NCBI RefSeq assembly: GCF_900299525.1
Contig: NZ_OMKA01000015.1
Span: 1-64,000 of the forward strand
DNA length: 64,000 nucleotides
From: Aquimarina sp. Aq78
GTDB lineage: Bacteria; Bacteroidota; Bacteroidia; Flavobacteriales; Flavobacteriaceae
Direction: 5' to 3'
Shown: positions 1 to 8,057 of the stretch, piece by piece
Layout: every line of letters begins with the position of its first letter
Numbering within the stretch: position 1 is the first letter of the stretch
Notes under the pieces: generated by a model
What the model was told of the DNA's origin: nothing
The model's database searches: none
The model's input: the letters and a program-made list of their open reading frames with translations, nothing else
Translations under genes and position numbers: made by a program

Positions 1-1
1 T

Positions 2-439
2 ACGAATTGGAATGGTAAATCAGGCTACATAGGATTTACTTTTAAAATTAGTGGCAATACACATTATGGATGGTTTTATGCTACTGTAGCAAATGATGGA
101 TTATCGTATACTATATTGGATTATGCCTATAACACTAATGCAGGTCAGGGATTATTAACCAAAAGGCCAGCGGCAGCAGGTCCAGAAAAAGCAGAGAATT
201 TGGTTAAGGTATACCCTAATTCATTTACTGAGACTACAAATATTGACCTGACAAAATTAGGTAAAGAAAGGTTTACTATGAGTGTATACGATCTTTTAGG
301 AAGACGTATTTACCATAAAAACTATGACAGAAATCCTGGAGTACTTCCTTTTGGAGGAGCAATAACCGAAAAAGGAAATTATTTCGTGAAAATAACATCA
401 AAAGGAGCTTCAGAAATACACACGATTGTAAAAAAATAA
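2..439 (+). CDS. T9SS type A sorting domain protein, C-terminal part (5' end outside window)
   Basis: The frame is open from the first bases of the window, so this is the last ~145 residues of a larger secreted protein; an internal TTG at 116 is not a credible start. The first part (GYIGFTFKISG, YGWFYATVANDG) looks like a beta-rich domain, and DYAYNTNAGQ follows. From about position 205 the sequence matches a type IX secretion C-terminal domain: VYPNSF, then MSVYDLLGRRIYHK, then GNYFVKI and a final IVKK. In this family the domain directs export through the outer membrane and is then cleaved off. The catalytic or binding part lies to the left of the window, so the activity cannot be told. A terminator-like hairpin follows at 466. 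Confidence 0.85.
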   Translation, partial: TNWNGKSGYIGFTFKISGNTHYGWFYATVANDGLSYTILDYAYNTNAGQGLLTKRPAAAGPEKAENLVKVYPNSFTETTNIDLTKLGKERFTMSVYDLLGRRIYHKNYDRNPGVLPFGGAITEKGNYFVKITSKGASEIHTIVKK

Positions 440-465
440 TCCAATAAACTTAGTTGGTTTTATAG

Positions 466-528
466 ACTACCTAAAAAATGTATATAGAGTATCCCCTACT
501 TTAATTCATTGTTTAGGTAGTTTTTTTG
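466..528 (+). terminator. Rho-independent terminator after T9SS cargo gene
   Basis: Perfect 10-bp stem (ACTACCTAAA at 466-475 with TTTAGGTAGT at 512-521), a long 36-nt loop, then a run of seven T. It lies 26 bp after the stop codon. Confidence 0.55.
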
Positions 529-574
529 TGTCTTTTAAATTTTTATTTTTCGAGAGCCAAAATTTACTAAACAA

Positions 575-970
575 TTATAAAGAAAATCGTCTATCAATTC
601 TCCGTTTTAAAATAGTTATTTGTATAAGAAACAGAAGGGCAAGAAATAAAATACCATATATCGTAGTTTTATGAAATGTGAAGCCAGAAAATGGATTTTT
701 GATACTTATCTTATTTAAAAAAGAAAAATCAATAGAACTTAAAATCGATTCTTTACTATCTGATAAAAACGGTATGGTACATAGCAATACAGCAGTAACT
801 ACTGCAATAACAAACCAAACTTTCTTAGAAATCAAAGGTTTGTATGCCGATGACACCTCAACAGTTGAAAGCTCAACCTGCTCCATAACATTCTTCAAAA
901 AATTTACTGAAGGAGTCTCTAATCCGGCTTCTTTGACTAAATGTTTAATGTCTTTATATTGCTCTTCCAT
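575..970 (-). CDS. Small membrane protein, putative anti-sigma partner
   Basis: 131 residues. The N-terminal ~45 residues are hydrophilic and likely cytoplasmic. Two membrane segments follow, at about 50-70 (VWFVIAVVTAVLLC) and 104-123 (IYGILFLALLFLIQI), with a basic end (KRRIDRRF). Its start overlaps the last codons of the ECF sigma factor gene by 17 bp, so the two are translationally coupled. No zinc-binding anti-sigma motif (HxxxCxxC) is visible. The family is not recognised. Its position directly after a sigma gene, small cytoplasmic head and membrane anchor make an anti-sigma role likely, but this is inference. Confidence 0.7.
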   Translation of the reverse strand: MEEQYKDIKHLVKEAGLETPSVNFLKNVMEQVELSTVEVSSAYKPLISKKVWFVIAVVTAVLLCTIPFLSDSKESILSSIDFSFLNKISIKNPFSGFTFHKTTIYGILFLALLFLIQITILKRRIDRRFSL

Positions 971-1541
971 TTTTACTACTAATTTCTGGAGAAATGTGAT
1001 GCTTTAATATCGAATATAGTTTTTTTCTACTACGATATAATTTTATTTTCACATTATCTGCTGTTAAATTTACAATTTCTACAATCTCTTTTACACTTTT
1101 TTCCTCAAAATAATATAGCGTAATAATAGCGGCTTCGTCTTCAGGAAGTCTCATTATACTATCTGATATAATTTTTTTTCTTTCTTTTACCTGCAAATAG
1201 TTCAATGCATCACCAACCAGTTCCATTTCTCCTTCACTTACCTCTTCTATAAGTTCAGAAGTTATCATTCTTTTACTTGCTTTGATTGCATCCAAACTTT
1301 TTCTATACGCAATAGTGTATAACCAGGTAGAAAACTTAGCATCACCCCTATAATTACTTAAGGATTTATATGCCTTTATAAAAGAATCCTGAGCTACTTC
1401 TTCTGCCTGTTCCTTATTCTTAATCATACGATACACTACCGTATACACTAAACCCTGGTAACGCTCTACCAGAACCGAAAAAGCATTTACCTGCCCTTCT
1501 AGCACTTGATTAATATAATATTGATCTGATTGATGGTTCAT
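954..1541 (-). CDS. RNA polymerase ECF-type sigma factor (sigma-70 family)
   Basis: 195 residues with region 2 in the first half (VLVERYQGLVYTVVYRM, then EEVAQDSFIKAYKSL and FSTWLYTIAYR) and region 4 in the second half (LPEDEAAIITLYYFEEKSVKEI, then VKIKLYRSRKKL). Group IV sigma factors of this kind redirect RNA polymerase to a small regulon. The frame extends to a GTG at 1559, but the ATG at 1541 gives the usual N-terminus just ahead of region 2 and is preferred. It forms a two-gene operon with the overlapping membrane protein at 575-970 and is divergent from the DUF6249 gene. Targets are unknown. Confidence 0.9.
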   Translation of the reverse strand: MNHQSDQYYINQVLEGQVNAFSVLVERYQGLVYTVVYRMIKNKEQAEEVAQDSFIKAYKSLSNYRGDAKFSTWLYTIAYRKSLDAIKASKRMITSELIEEVSEGEMELVGDALNYLQVKERKKIISDSIMRLPEDEAAIITLYYFEEKSVKEIVEIVNLTADNVKIKLYRSRKKLYSILKHHISPEISSKNGRAI

Positions 1542-1689
1542 TTTCTCATAGGACGACACTTTATAATCATCGGTTACATAATTTCTATTAAAAAGTACAA
1601 AATATTTTTTTTACCTTTTTTGTAACCACTTCGAATTACTCTTCGTCTTAATTAGAAAACGAACAGTATTAATCTTTTAAACTAAAAAC

Positions 1690-2040
1690 ATGATGGGATC
1701 AGAAGTAATTATAATGCCCGCAATCTTAGGAGTATTTTTTGGAATTATTTATTTATTTATTTCGGCTAGAAATAAAGAACGTATGGCTCTTATAGAAAAA
1801 GGAGCAGATGCTTCTATATTTTATAGCAGTAAAGAAAAAAGAGTCACTCCTGTATGGAAAGTACTTATTCTAAATTTATCTTTATTACTAATGGGTATTG
1901 GAATCGGAATTTTTATAGCTGGTATCCTACATTTATCTATAGGTGTAGATGAAGATATTGCGTATCCAGGTACAATCTTCTTAATGGCTGGAGTTGGTTT
2001 ATTTACTGGCTTTACTATGACGAAGAATCTGGACAAATAA
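1690..2040 (+). CDS. DUF6249-type small membrane protein
   Basis: 116 residues with three hydrophobic segments: about 9-25 (AILGVFFGIIYLFISA), 58-80 (ILNLSLLLMGIGIGIFIAG) and 92-108. Between the first two is the conserved RNKERMALIEKGAD stretch typical of DUF6249 proteins, which in Bacteroidota usually sit next to ECF sigma factors. The function is unknown; an inner-membrane location is expected. It is divergent from the sigma gene at 954-1541, consistent with a shared regulatory region. A second ATG three codons in (1693) is possible. Confidence 0.8.
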   Translation: MMGSEVIIMPAILGVFFGIIYLFISARNKERMALIEKGADASIFYSSKEKRVTPVWKVLILNLSLLLMGIGIGIFIAGILHLSIGVDEDIAYPGTIFLMAGVGLFTGFTMTKNLDK

Positions 2041-2064
2041 ACAAAAGTATTACTTAACAAAAAA

Positions 2065-2097
2065 ATATCCTGATGGTCAACATCAGGATATTTTTTT
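2065..2097 (+). terminator. Rho-independent terminator of the DUF6249 gene
   Basis: 11-bp perfect stem ATATCCTGATG/CATCAGGATAT with a GTCAA loop, then TTTTTT; 24 bp after the stop codon. Confidence 0.8.
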
Positions 2098-2310
2098 ATA
2101 CTGTTTTTATTCACTCTATAGATCATAAAAGATTTGATATAAGAATCTTATCCTGAATTCAAAGAAGTCATAATCAAATTTAAGCACGTTATCTATTAAC
2201 ATCAAAGGTATATAATCTCCAATCTTAACAGGTTTAATAAAACACTATAAGAACTTCTTAAACCTCTCCATAGCAATTCCAGGATTTCACATCCATTAAA
2301 TAAACTGCAT

Positions 2311-2340
2311 AAAAAAAGCCTTCCAAGTTTGGAAGGCTTT
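2311..2340 (-). terminator. Rho-independent terminator for the repeat protein at 2362-3003
   Basis: 12-bp perfect stem AAAGCCTTCCAA/TTGGAAGGCTTT with a 2-nt centre. Read on the minus strand it is followed by a T run (complement of the A run at 2311-2317). Confidence 0.8.
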
Positions 2341-2361
2341 ATATGGTATTAAAAAATTTTA

Positions 2362-3003
2362 TTACATATCTGCTACAAGATCATCGTTATTTACAAATTT
2401 TTCAACAACAACAGATTCTCCTTTATTGTTCTCCAAAACATAAACCCCAACAGGTAATTGACTAAGGTCTACAAAATTTGTTGTTTTTGATAAAATATGT
2501 ACTGTATTTTTTACTTCAAATAATTTGATTTTGTCTCCTTCTTCAAAACCAACCACAGTTACAAAATCTCCATCTCTAGTTATTTCTAAAAGATTTGTCT
2601 CTGCATTTTCATAGTAGTGAATAAATTCTTGCTCTACATCAATCTCTGCAGGTACATATGCTCTTTTGCTATCATTTTCTAAAACAAAATCTGTCTCTAC
2701 ATTCTCTATTGCTCCTGTAATATTAATAGCTTCTTCTAAACGTTCTATAACAACAGACTCTCCTTCACTATTTTCTAATAGGTAAGCTCCCATAGGTAAT
2801 TGACTAAGGTCAATCTCTCCATGAGTTTTTGATAAAACATGATCTCCACTTTCTACTTCGAATAATTTAATCTTATCCCCTTCCTGAAAATCTACAACTA
2901 CCACAACAAGGCCTTCCATTTCTACTTCTAGAATTTGGTCCAAGTCATTTGCATAACTACTCAAGAATAAAAATAAGCTAAAAAAACACGCTATTGATTT
3001 CAT
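2362..3003 (-). CDS. Secreted protein with two copies of a T9SS-tail-like repeat
   Basis: 213 residues beginning with a signal peptide (MKSIACFFSLFLFLSSYA). The mature part is two similar units of about 60 residues, near 30-90 and 145-207. Each reads EGDKIKLFEV, ...LSKT..., ..DLSQLP.G.Y.LEN..GESVV.E.... The units resemble the second half of the type IX sorting domain (IxIYDxxGKxV ... DLSxLxxGxYxLxI), but lack the leading YPNP strand. The linker between them is acidic and about 50 residues long. The function is unknown; a surface or periplasmic beta-sandwich protein is likely. It is a single-gene unit with its own terminator. Confidence 0.7.
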   Translation of the reverse strand: MKSIACFFSLFLFLSSYANDLDQILEVEMEGLVVVVVDFQEGDKIKLFEVESGDHVLSKTHGEIDLSQLPMGAYLLENSEGESVVIERLEEAINITGAIENVETDFVLENDSKRAYVPAEIDVEQEFIHYYENAETNLLEITRDGDFVTVVGFEEGDKIKLFEVKNTVHILSKTTNFVDLSQLPVGVYVLENNKGESVVVEKFVNNDDLVADM

Positions 3004-3508
3004 CTTTATAAACTTTATAGTGGGGGTTGTTATTATTTTATTACGGTTTTACCATACAATGATATTACTTAATTATAGTTAAACAAATTAAAAACCAGAC
3101 TTTTAGATCAAATGTTTTCGATATTCGATAAATGACACAAAAAATGTTAAATTAACCTTTAATAAACGTTAATAAACTGATTATCAGTGTTTTATTTTTT
3201 GAGTATTGTTAAAAAATCAGATAAAGGGCAAAAATTAACAGATTAAAAGACTTATTCTGTAATATACTTACGCTTTTGCCCTAATCAAGTAGAAAGAAAA
3301 TATGGTATGTTAAGTTAATGTTGATCTAAAATGAATTCAAAAATCTAACCAATTTCTTAGTAGTATTATTTTGAAATTCACCTCTCTTTTAGGGTAAAGA
3401 TCTGAATGTGTTTAAATTAAGCTCTAGGATTATACTACTAAAAAAGCCCTATCAGTCTAAACCGATAGAGCTTTTCTATAATTAACACTACATTACTATG
3501 AAAAAACT
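3004..3508. other. Long AT-rich intergenic region
   Basis: 505 bp. The left part should contain the promoter of the minus-strand gene at 2362-3003. The right end has the terminator of the sigma operon (3440-3475). Between them is a 9-bp inverted repeat (AGGGCAAAA at 3225-3233 with TTTTGCCCT at 3274-3282) with a 40-nt loop, of no clear meaning. No ORF stands out. Confidence 0.6.
3440..3475 (-). terminator. Rho-independent terminator of the 3509-5982 operon
   Basis: On the minus strand, GCTCTATCGG/CTGATAGGGC pair with one or two G-U wobbles around a 6-nt loop and are followed by TTTTTT. It is 34 bp beyond the stop codon of the last gene. Confidence 0.65.
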
Positions 3509-4876
3509 TTATTTATTATTTAATACAACTTTGCTATACTTAGCATTAATTGTAATTATTTTGTCTGTACTACGAGTATTTTGGAATCCATTAACAAACA
3601 CATTACCAAAATTCTTTCTTGTATTTATTTCCAAAGTTTTAGGCAAAGAAATTATACTTTGCGCCCCACTGTACGATAAATTAAATGCTGTTTCGGGTAA
3701 ATTTAATTTAAAGTCACTGTTTTGAACTGCCAGATCCAGAGTAGAAAAAGATTCTCCGAGATTAGCTATATTAATTACTCCAAAACTTCCAGAGATTGCT
3801 CCATTTTCATCAAGTTGCTGGATAAAAACATTACTAGAATCAGCATTAACAAGAAGGTTTTTAGCATTTTGTATTCTACAATTCTTCACATAATTAATCA
3901 TTAATCTACCATTGTTCCATTGTCTTACAAAAACAGGAGAATAAGAAGCTTTAATAAATGTTTGTTTACCATCTATAATATTAGCAGAAAGCTTAGTATG
4001 GGACAGAGAAGCTTTAATATTATTGGATTTCTCTGCCAATTGTACATCTCCATGGCGAATATTAAGTCTTAATTTGGCATCTTTAGGGATACGTACCTTA
4101 ATAATTTTACTTGTGCTATTAGTATTAACTCTACTAGTGCTATACCTATAGACTGTAACATTAGCCGTTCCGGTTTGCTGCTTACCAATATCTTGTATTA
4201 ATTGTGATGCCCATGCATCCATTTGTTTTTCATATTGCGCTCCCCAGGTTTCTAATTTTATCTTGTTTTTAGGGTCAGCTTCAAATTGTTTAGCCCATTT
4301 TTGCTTTTGTTCATCAATAAATTTTTCACGTATCTGGCTCTCCCATTGCTTAATATATTTTTCATCATTTTCTTTATGGGTTCCATTATTATAATTAACG
4401 TTAGCTTGATTTTGAGAAAGAGTACTTGGCATAGGGTTTTTAGCTATGTTTTCCATAAGAGGTCCCAACATATCAGTAATCATAGGGCTTAACATCCTTA
4501 ATTCCTGCAAGCTCTTTCTGTCCATTGTAATACTGGAAGCAGTCACTTTTCTACTCCATAAATTTCCTGCAGTAGAATTAATAGTTACTTTCTGGCTATC
4601 TCCTAATACATCTACCTGCCAACTATCGAGGATGTGTTTGCTGTTTTCGTCAGAAAGATTACCTTCTAAGTAAGCTTCCACCTCGATTGTATTTTTATTC
4701 CAGGTTTCAAAAACAATATTAGTATGACTCGTATTAAGAACGACAGTAACATCTTTATTTACTGCGAGCTTTTCATTTAATTTATCTTGTCTGTCTTGTG
4801 CAAATAAGCTCGCACAGCACAATAAACCAAGAGTCGCTACATTAAGCCTGTACTTCATTGTAATTTTCGTTTTCAA
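3509..4876 (-). CDS. Exported DUF4097-like protein, last gene of a sigma factor operon
   Basis: 455 residues with a signal peptide (LNVATLGLLCCASLFA). The early region (VVLNTSHTNIVFETWNKNTIEVEAYLEG) and the C-terminal half (ISGSFGVINIANLG, FKLNLPETAFNLSYSGA, FGNVFVNGF) are the repetitive beta strands of DUF4097-type putative adhesins. These are often encoded with ECF sigma and anti-sigma genes in flavobacteria. The middle (about 150-240) is charged and helix-prone. The ATG used here overlaps the anti-sigma gene by 35 bp; a second ATG at 4858 would give a 17-bp overlap and a more ordinary signal peptide. Envelope stress reporting is a guess. Confidence 0.75.
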   Translation of the reverse strand: MKTKITMKYRLNVATLGLLCCASLFAQDRQDKLNEKLAVNKDVTVVLNTSHTNIVFETWNKNTIEVEAYLEGNLSDENSKHILDSWQVDVLGDSQKVTINSTAGNLWSRKVTASSITMDRKSLQELRMLSPMITDMLGPLMENIAKNPMPSTLSQNQANVNYNNGTHKENDEKYIKQWESQIREKFIDEQKQKWAKQFEADPKNKIKLETWGAQYEKQMDAWASQLIQDIGKQQTGTANVTVYRYSTSRVNTNSTSKIIKVRIPKDAKLRLNIRHGDVQLAEKSNNIKASLSHTKLSANIIDGKQTFIKASYSPVFVRQWNNGRLMINYVKNCRIQNAKNLLVNADSSNVFIQQLDENGAISGSFGVINIANLGESFSTLDLAVQNSDFKLNLPETAFNLSYSGAQSIISLPKTLEINTRKNFGNVFVNGFQNTRSTDKIITINAKYSKVVLNNK

Positions 4877-5453
4877 TTCGCTCTAATTCTTTTAGTTTGT
4901 CTTTTAGTCTATTTAAAAGAGATAACCTTATTGTTAAATTCTCCATCATAGCCTCTACACTTTGAACATTCGGTCCAACCTCTATTAATTCTTTATTAAG
5001 TTTTTGGTATTCTTTATCGAGATTATCCAATCTGGTCATAAAACTTTCTACCAATTCTCTATTAGTATCATCGATTGTAATCTGTGATAATTGAAATTTT
5101 ATACTGGTAAGTATACTATTTTCTACTTCTTGATACTCGGGAGATATTTCTGCCAGAGGGGAAGATTGTTTTGCTAATATTACAGAGGAATTTTTTACAG
5201 GAGCAGTATTTAAATCTACTATATCAGGTCCTTCAGCACCACTACTCCCAAGTTGATTATATGTAAGTAAAGAAACCGAAAAGATAACAACAATACTAGC
5301 AGCAATATTAAGCCATTTATAATCAAACTTTCTGATCTTTTTAGGCAATTCATTCTCCATCCTAGACATAAATCTTTGTTGATGCCCTTTTCTTATTTGC
5401 TCAGCAGGAATCTGTTTATCCTGCTTTAATAGTTCTCTAATATCCTGTGCCAT
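4842..5453 (-). CDS. Anti-sigma-factor-like membrane protein
   Basis: 203 residues. A cytoplasmic N-terminus of ~45 residues (IRELLKQDKQIPAEQIRKGHQQRFMSRME) precedes one membrane segment at about 48-66 (WLNIAASIVVIFSVSLLTY). The periplasmic part is mainly helical, with a probable coiled coil at about 135-200. The gene overlaps the upstream sigma factor gene by 17 bp and the downstream exported protein gene by 35 bp, forming a tight three-gene operon. This architecture fits an anti-sigma factor, although no zinc motif is present. The regulated signal is unknown. Confidence 0.75.
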   Translation of the reverse strand: MAQDIRELLKQDKQIPAEQIRKGHQQRFMSRMENELPKKIRKFDYKWLNIAASIVVIFSVSLLTYNQLGSSGAEGPDIVDLNTAPVKNSSVILAKQSSPLAEISPEYQEVENSILTSIKFQLSQITIDDTNRELVESFMTRLDNLDKEYQKLNKELIEVGPNVQSVEAMMENLTIRLSLLNRLKDKLKELERIENENYNEVQA

Positions 5454-5982
5454 GTCTCAAATGTTTTAATTCTTCCTGTAGCTGCTTTTTTCCCCTATGT
5501 ACCAATGTTCTTGAAGAAACCGGTGTAATATCAAGTACTTCACTAATTTCATTATGATCATACCCTTCTATCAAAAATAGCATGACGGCATATTTATATT
5601 TTTCTGGTAATTTTTCGATTGCTTTTTTCACCTCATCTACAGTAACAGAATCTGACACTGACCAATCGTTCTGTTCTTCTACACTAGTCATAACCTGTTC
5701 ATTAATCGCAACCATATTCATTTTCTTAGCTTTTAGCATATCTATGCTTTTATTTATAACAATTCGTTTAAGCCAAGCACCAAAAGTAACATCTCCTGTA
5801 AATTGATGAAGTCGCATAAAAGCTTTGATGAAAGATTCTTGCATAGCTTCCTCCGCCTCAAATGGATCTTTAAGAAAACGCAACGCTACATAATACATAC
5901 CATCACAGTATTTATTATAGAGTTTCATCTGCGCTCTACGATCGTTAGTCCTACATTGTTCTATTAGCTCGCTTTGTAACAA
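5437..5982 (-). CDS. RNA polymerase sigma factor, sigma-70 family (ECF)
   Basis: 181 residues. Region 2 is clear (MYYVALRFLKDPFEAEEAMQ, ESFIKAFMRL, FGAWLKRIVINKSID) and so is region 4 (LPEKYKYAVMLFLIEGYDHNEISEVLDI, then RTLVHRGKKQL). The start is TTG at 5982: the in-frame stop is only seven bases upstream, and the first internal ATG would cut into region 2. It heads a three-gene operon with the anti-sigma-like gene and the DUF4097-like gene. The upstream 318 bp is shared with the divergent DUF2911 gene. Confidence 0.88.
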   Translation of the reverse strand: MLQSELIEQCRTNDRRAQMKLYNKYCDGMYYVALRFLKDPFEAEEAMQESFIKAFMRLHQFTGDVTFGAWLKRIVINKSIDMLKAKKMNMVAINEQVMTSVEEQNDWSVSDSVTVDEVKKAIEKLPEKYKYAVMLFLIEGYDHNEISEVLDITPVSSRTLVHRGKKQLQEELKHLRHGTGY

Positions 5983-6300
5983 ACTTTCTTAACTTTATAT
6001 GGTTAGTGATTATTATTTAAAACTGTTTTAAATCGTACTCATCTATATAGACGAAAACATATATTCTATGTTGCAAAATTATGCATAAAAATCATAGCAC
6101 CCCAACAATATACTGTATATCAAATAATTAACAAAAAACAATATATACTCATGATTTCTGTATCCATTCGTATTTGTAGTATAAATGGTATAAATAGTAC
6201 TCTTCTATTTAATTAACCTCTAAAGCTTTCTTTTTTTTATGAATATTTAAACACAGACATAAGTTGTAAAAGAGGTATATTTAGGATTAAAAAAAATGTT
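5983..6300. other. Divergent promoter region
   Basis: 318 bp between the sigma operon (minus) and the DUF2911 gene (plus). Strongly AT-rich. The box TATATTTA at about 6277 is one mismatch from the Bacteroidota -7 box and could serve the DUF2911 gene. Nothing else is evident. Confidence 0.5.
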
Positions 6301-6855
6301 ATGCCAAAACTTTTAAAACGAGCAATACTTATTTTATTAGGATTAGTATTGATTGGATTTGCAGGAATGTATTTCATGAAGCAAAGTACCAAAAAACATA
6401 GTCCCGAAGAAATCGTTACTCACACAGCAAAAGATGCTACTTTCACTGTTTTTTACAACAGACCATATAAAAAGGATAGAGAAATTTTTGGTAATCTGGT
6501 TCCATATAATGAAGTATGGAGGACAGGAGCCAATGAAGCTACTACATTTACAACAGATAAAGATCTTCTCGTTGATGGCACTGTACTTAAAGCAGGAACC
6601 TATACACTATGGACCATACCAAATCCCAAATCCTGGAAAGTAATTTTTAATAGTAAAGAATATGATTGGGGAGTACATATGGATGGCACAGCAAAACGAG
6701 ATGTTTCATACGACGTGCTCACTGTAGAAGTGCCTGTGCAACCCTTATTAAATGTAGTAGAACAATTTTCTATTTATTTTGAAAATGCAAATGATTTTAC
6801 CATACTATATCTTGCATGGGATAGAACTGCGATTGCAGTTCCTATTAAAATATAA
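6301..6855 (+). CDS. DUF2911 domain protein
   Basis: 184 residues. One membrane anchor at about 6-26 (LLKRAILILLGLVLIGFAGMYF) is followed by the DUF2911 domain with its signature stretches YNRPYKKDREIFG, PYNEVWRTGANEATTF, LKAGTYTLWTIP and YDWGVHMDGTAKRD. DUF2911 proteins are common in Bacteroidota and are usually exported; their activity is not established. Here the N-terminal segment lacks an obvious cleavage site, so the protein is probably anchored to the inner membrane facing the periplasm. It is a single gene with no terminator hairpin that I can see. Confidence 0.85.
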   Translation: MPKLLKRAILILLGLVLIGFAGMYFMKQSTKKHSPEEIVTHTAKDATFTVFYNRPYKKDREIFGNLVPYNEVWRTGANEATTFTTDKDLLVDGTVLKAGTYTLWTIPNPKSWKVIFNSKEYDWGVHMDGTAKRDVSYDVLTVEVPVQPLLNVVEQFSIYFENANDFTILYLAWDRTAIAVPIKI

Positions 6856-6963
6856 ATGCATTCTGTTTTGATAAGTCTGTACCAATATAAGATTCATAAT
6901 ACTTTATAAACTTAAAATAACAGAAGGTCTATTTATAAATTATAAGTTTCCAAAAGGAATTTA

Positions 6964-6971
6964 TAACTTTG
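6964..6971 (+). promoter_or_regulatory. -7 promoter box of meaB
   Basis: TAACTTTG, an exact match to the Bacteroidota -7 consensus TAnnTTTG, ends 15 bp before the GTG start, implying a very short leader. No convincing -33 box is visible. Confidence 0.5.
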
Positions 6972-6986
6972 CCATAAAGTCATTCT

Positions 6987-8045
6987 GTGTCTAAAGATTC
7001 TACCAAACATACTAATATTCCTTCTAGCACGAGTAGTCAAGCAATTGATCGTTTTAAAAAATTACAGCAAAAAGAAGTTGTAATTGATCCTATTTTTAAA
7101 GCAATCATTGCTCAAGACACCGCTGCTTTAAGTAAAGGAATTACGTTAATTGAAAGTACCCAGCAAAACCATATTGAAAAAGCACAGAACCTTATCGAAA
7201 TGTGCCTTCCTTATGCCAACAACTCTTTAAGAATAGGTATAACAGGAGTTCCTGGAGTAGGCAAAAGTACCTTTATTGAAGCTTTAGGTAATTTGTTATT
7301 ACAAAAAGGGAAAAAAGTTGCAGTTTTAGCGGTAGACCCTAGTAGTACAATTTCACATGGCAGTATACTAGGTGATAAGACCCGAATGGAATCTTTAGTA
7401 AGATCCTCTATGGCTTTCATACGTCCTTCTCCATCTGGAAACTCATTGGGAGGAGTAGCTCAAAAAACACGAGAGTCTATTATCCTTTGTGAAGCTGCAG
7501 GGTATGATGTTATCATTATTGAAACTGTAGGTGTAGGACAAAGTGAAACCGCTGTGCATAGTATGGTAGATTTCTTTTTATTACTAAAATTGGCAGGTGC
7601 AGGAGACGAATTACAAGGTATCAAACGTGGTATTATAGAAATGGCAGATGCTCTTGTAATTAATAAGGCCGATGGTGATAACCTGATACGTGCCCGTAAA
7701 GCCAAAAATCAATTTAGAAAAGCACTTCACTTATATCCTCTTACACAAAACAGCTGGTCTCCAGAAGTACTAACCTGTAGTGCAATAGAAGGTACTGGTA
7801 TTGATGACATTTGGAAAATGATCCTAAAATACCTGAAAATTACTTCTGAAAATGGATTTTTTGAAAAAAACAGAATCCAACAAAATAAGTTCTGGCTATT
7901 ACAAACTATTGAAGAACAATTAAAAAACTCTTTTTATAACAATCCCAAAGTTAAAGCTGCTTTAGATTCAAAAATTGAAGCCGTGCAACAACACAAAATG
8001 ACCCCCTTTGCTGCTGCAAGGTATTTGTTAGGTTTAAATAAATAA
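6987..8045 (+). CDS. meaB: Methylmalonyl-CoA mutase-associated GTPase MeaB
   Basis: 352 residues, the usual family length. The G1/P-loop GVPGVGKST is at about 87-95, preceded by the LRIGITG strand. DPSSTISHGSILGDKTRM, RPSPSGNSLGGVA and IETVGVGQSE follow, and NKADGD is the guanine-specificity motif. MeaB is the GTPase chaperone that loads and protects adenosylcobalamin on methylmalonyl-CoA mutase. The mutase subunits are not in this window. The start is GTG at 6987, since the next ATG lies near residue 72 and the -7 box sits just upstream. It converges on the PagL-like gene with only 12 bp between stops. Confidence 0.95.
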   Translation: MSKDSTKHTNIPSSTSSQAIDRFKKLQQKEVVIDPIFKAIIAQDTAALSKGITLIESTQQNHIEKAQNLIEMCLPYANNSLRIGITGVPGVGKSTFIEALGNLLLQKGKKVAVLAVDPSSTISHGSILGDKTRMESLVRSSMAFIRPSPSGNSLGGVAQKTRESIILCEAAGYDVIIIETVGVGQSETAVHSMVDFFLLLKLAGAGDELQGIKRGIIEMADALVINKADGDNLIRARKAKNQFRKALHLYPLTQNSWSPEVLTCSAIEGTGIDDIWKMILKYLKITSENGFFEKNRIQQNKFWLLQTIEEQLKNSFYNNPKVKAALDSKIEAVQQHKMTPFAAARYLLGLNK

Positions 8046-8057
8046 CAAAAAAACGTA

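Larger units (their letters stand above)
2041..2361. other. Intergenic region between convergent genes
   Basis: 321 bp holding two terminators, one for each converging gene (2065-2097 plus strand, 2311-2340 minus strand). The ~210 bp between them is AT-rich and shows no credible ORF or RNA structure. Confidence 0.7.

Noticed and set aside
3225..3282. 9-bp inverted repeat AGGGCAAAA/TTTTGCCCT in a long intergenic region
   Set aside because: A 40-nt AT-rich loop and no T run or promoter context. Too weak to call a regulatory site.
6264..6986. Intact insertion sequence or integrase near genus-specific genes, here and elsewhere
   Set aside because: No transposase, integrase, target duplications or terminal repeats were seen anywhere in the window.
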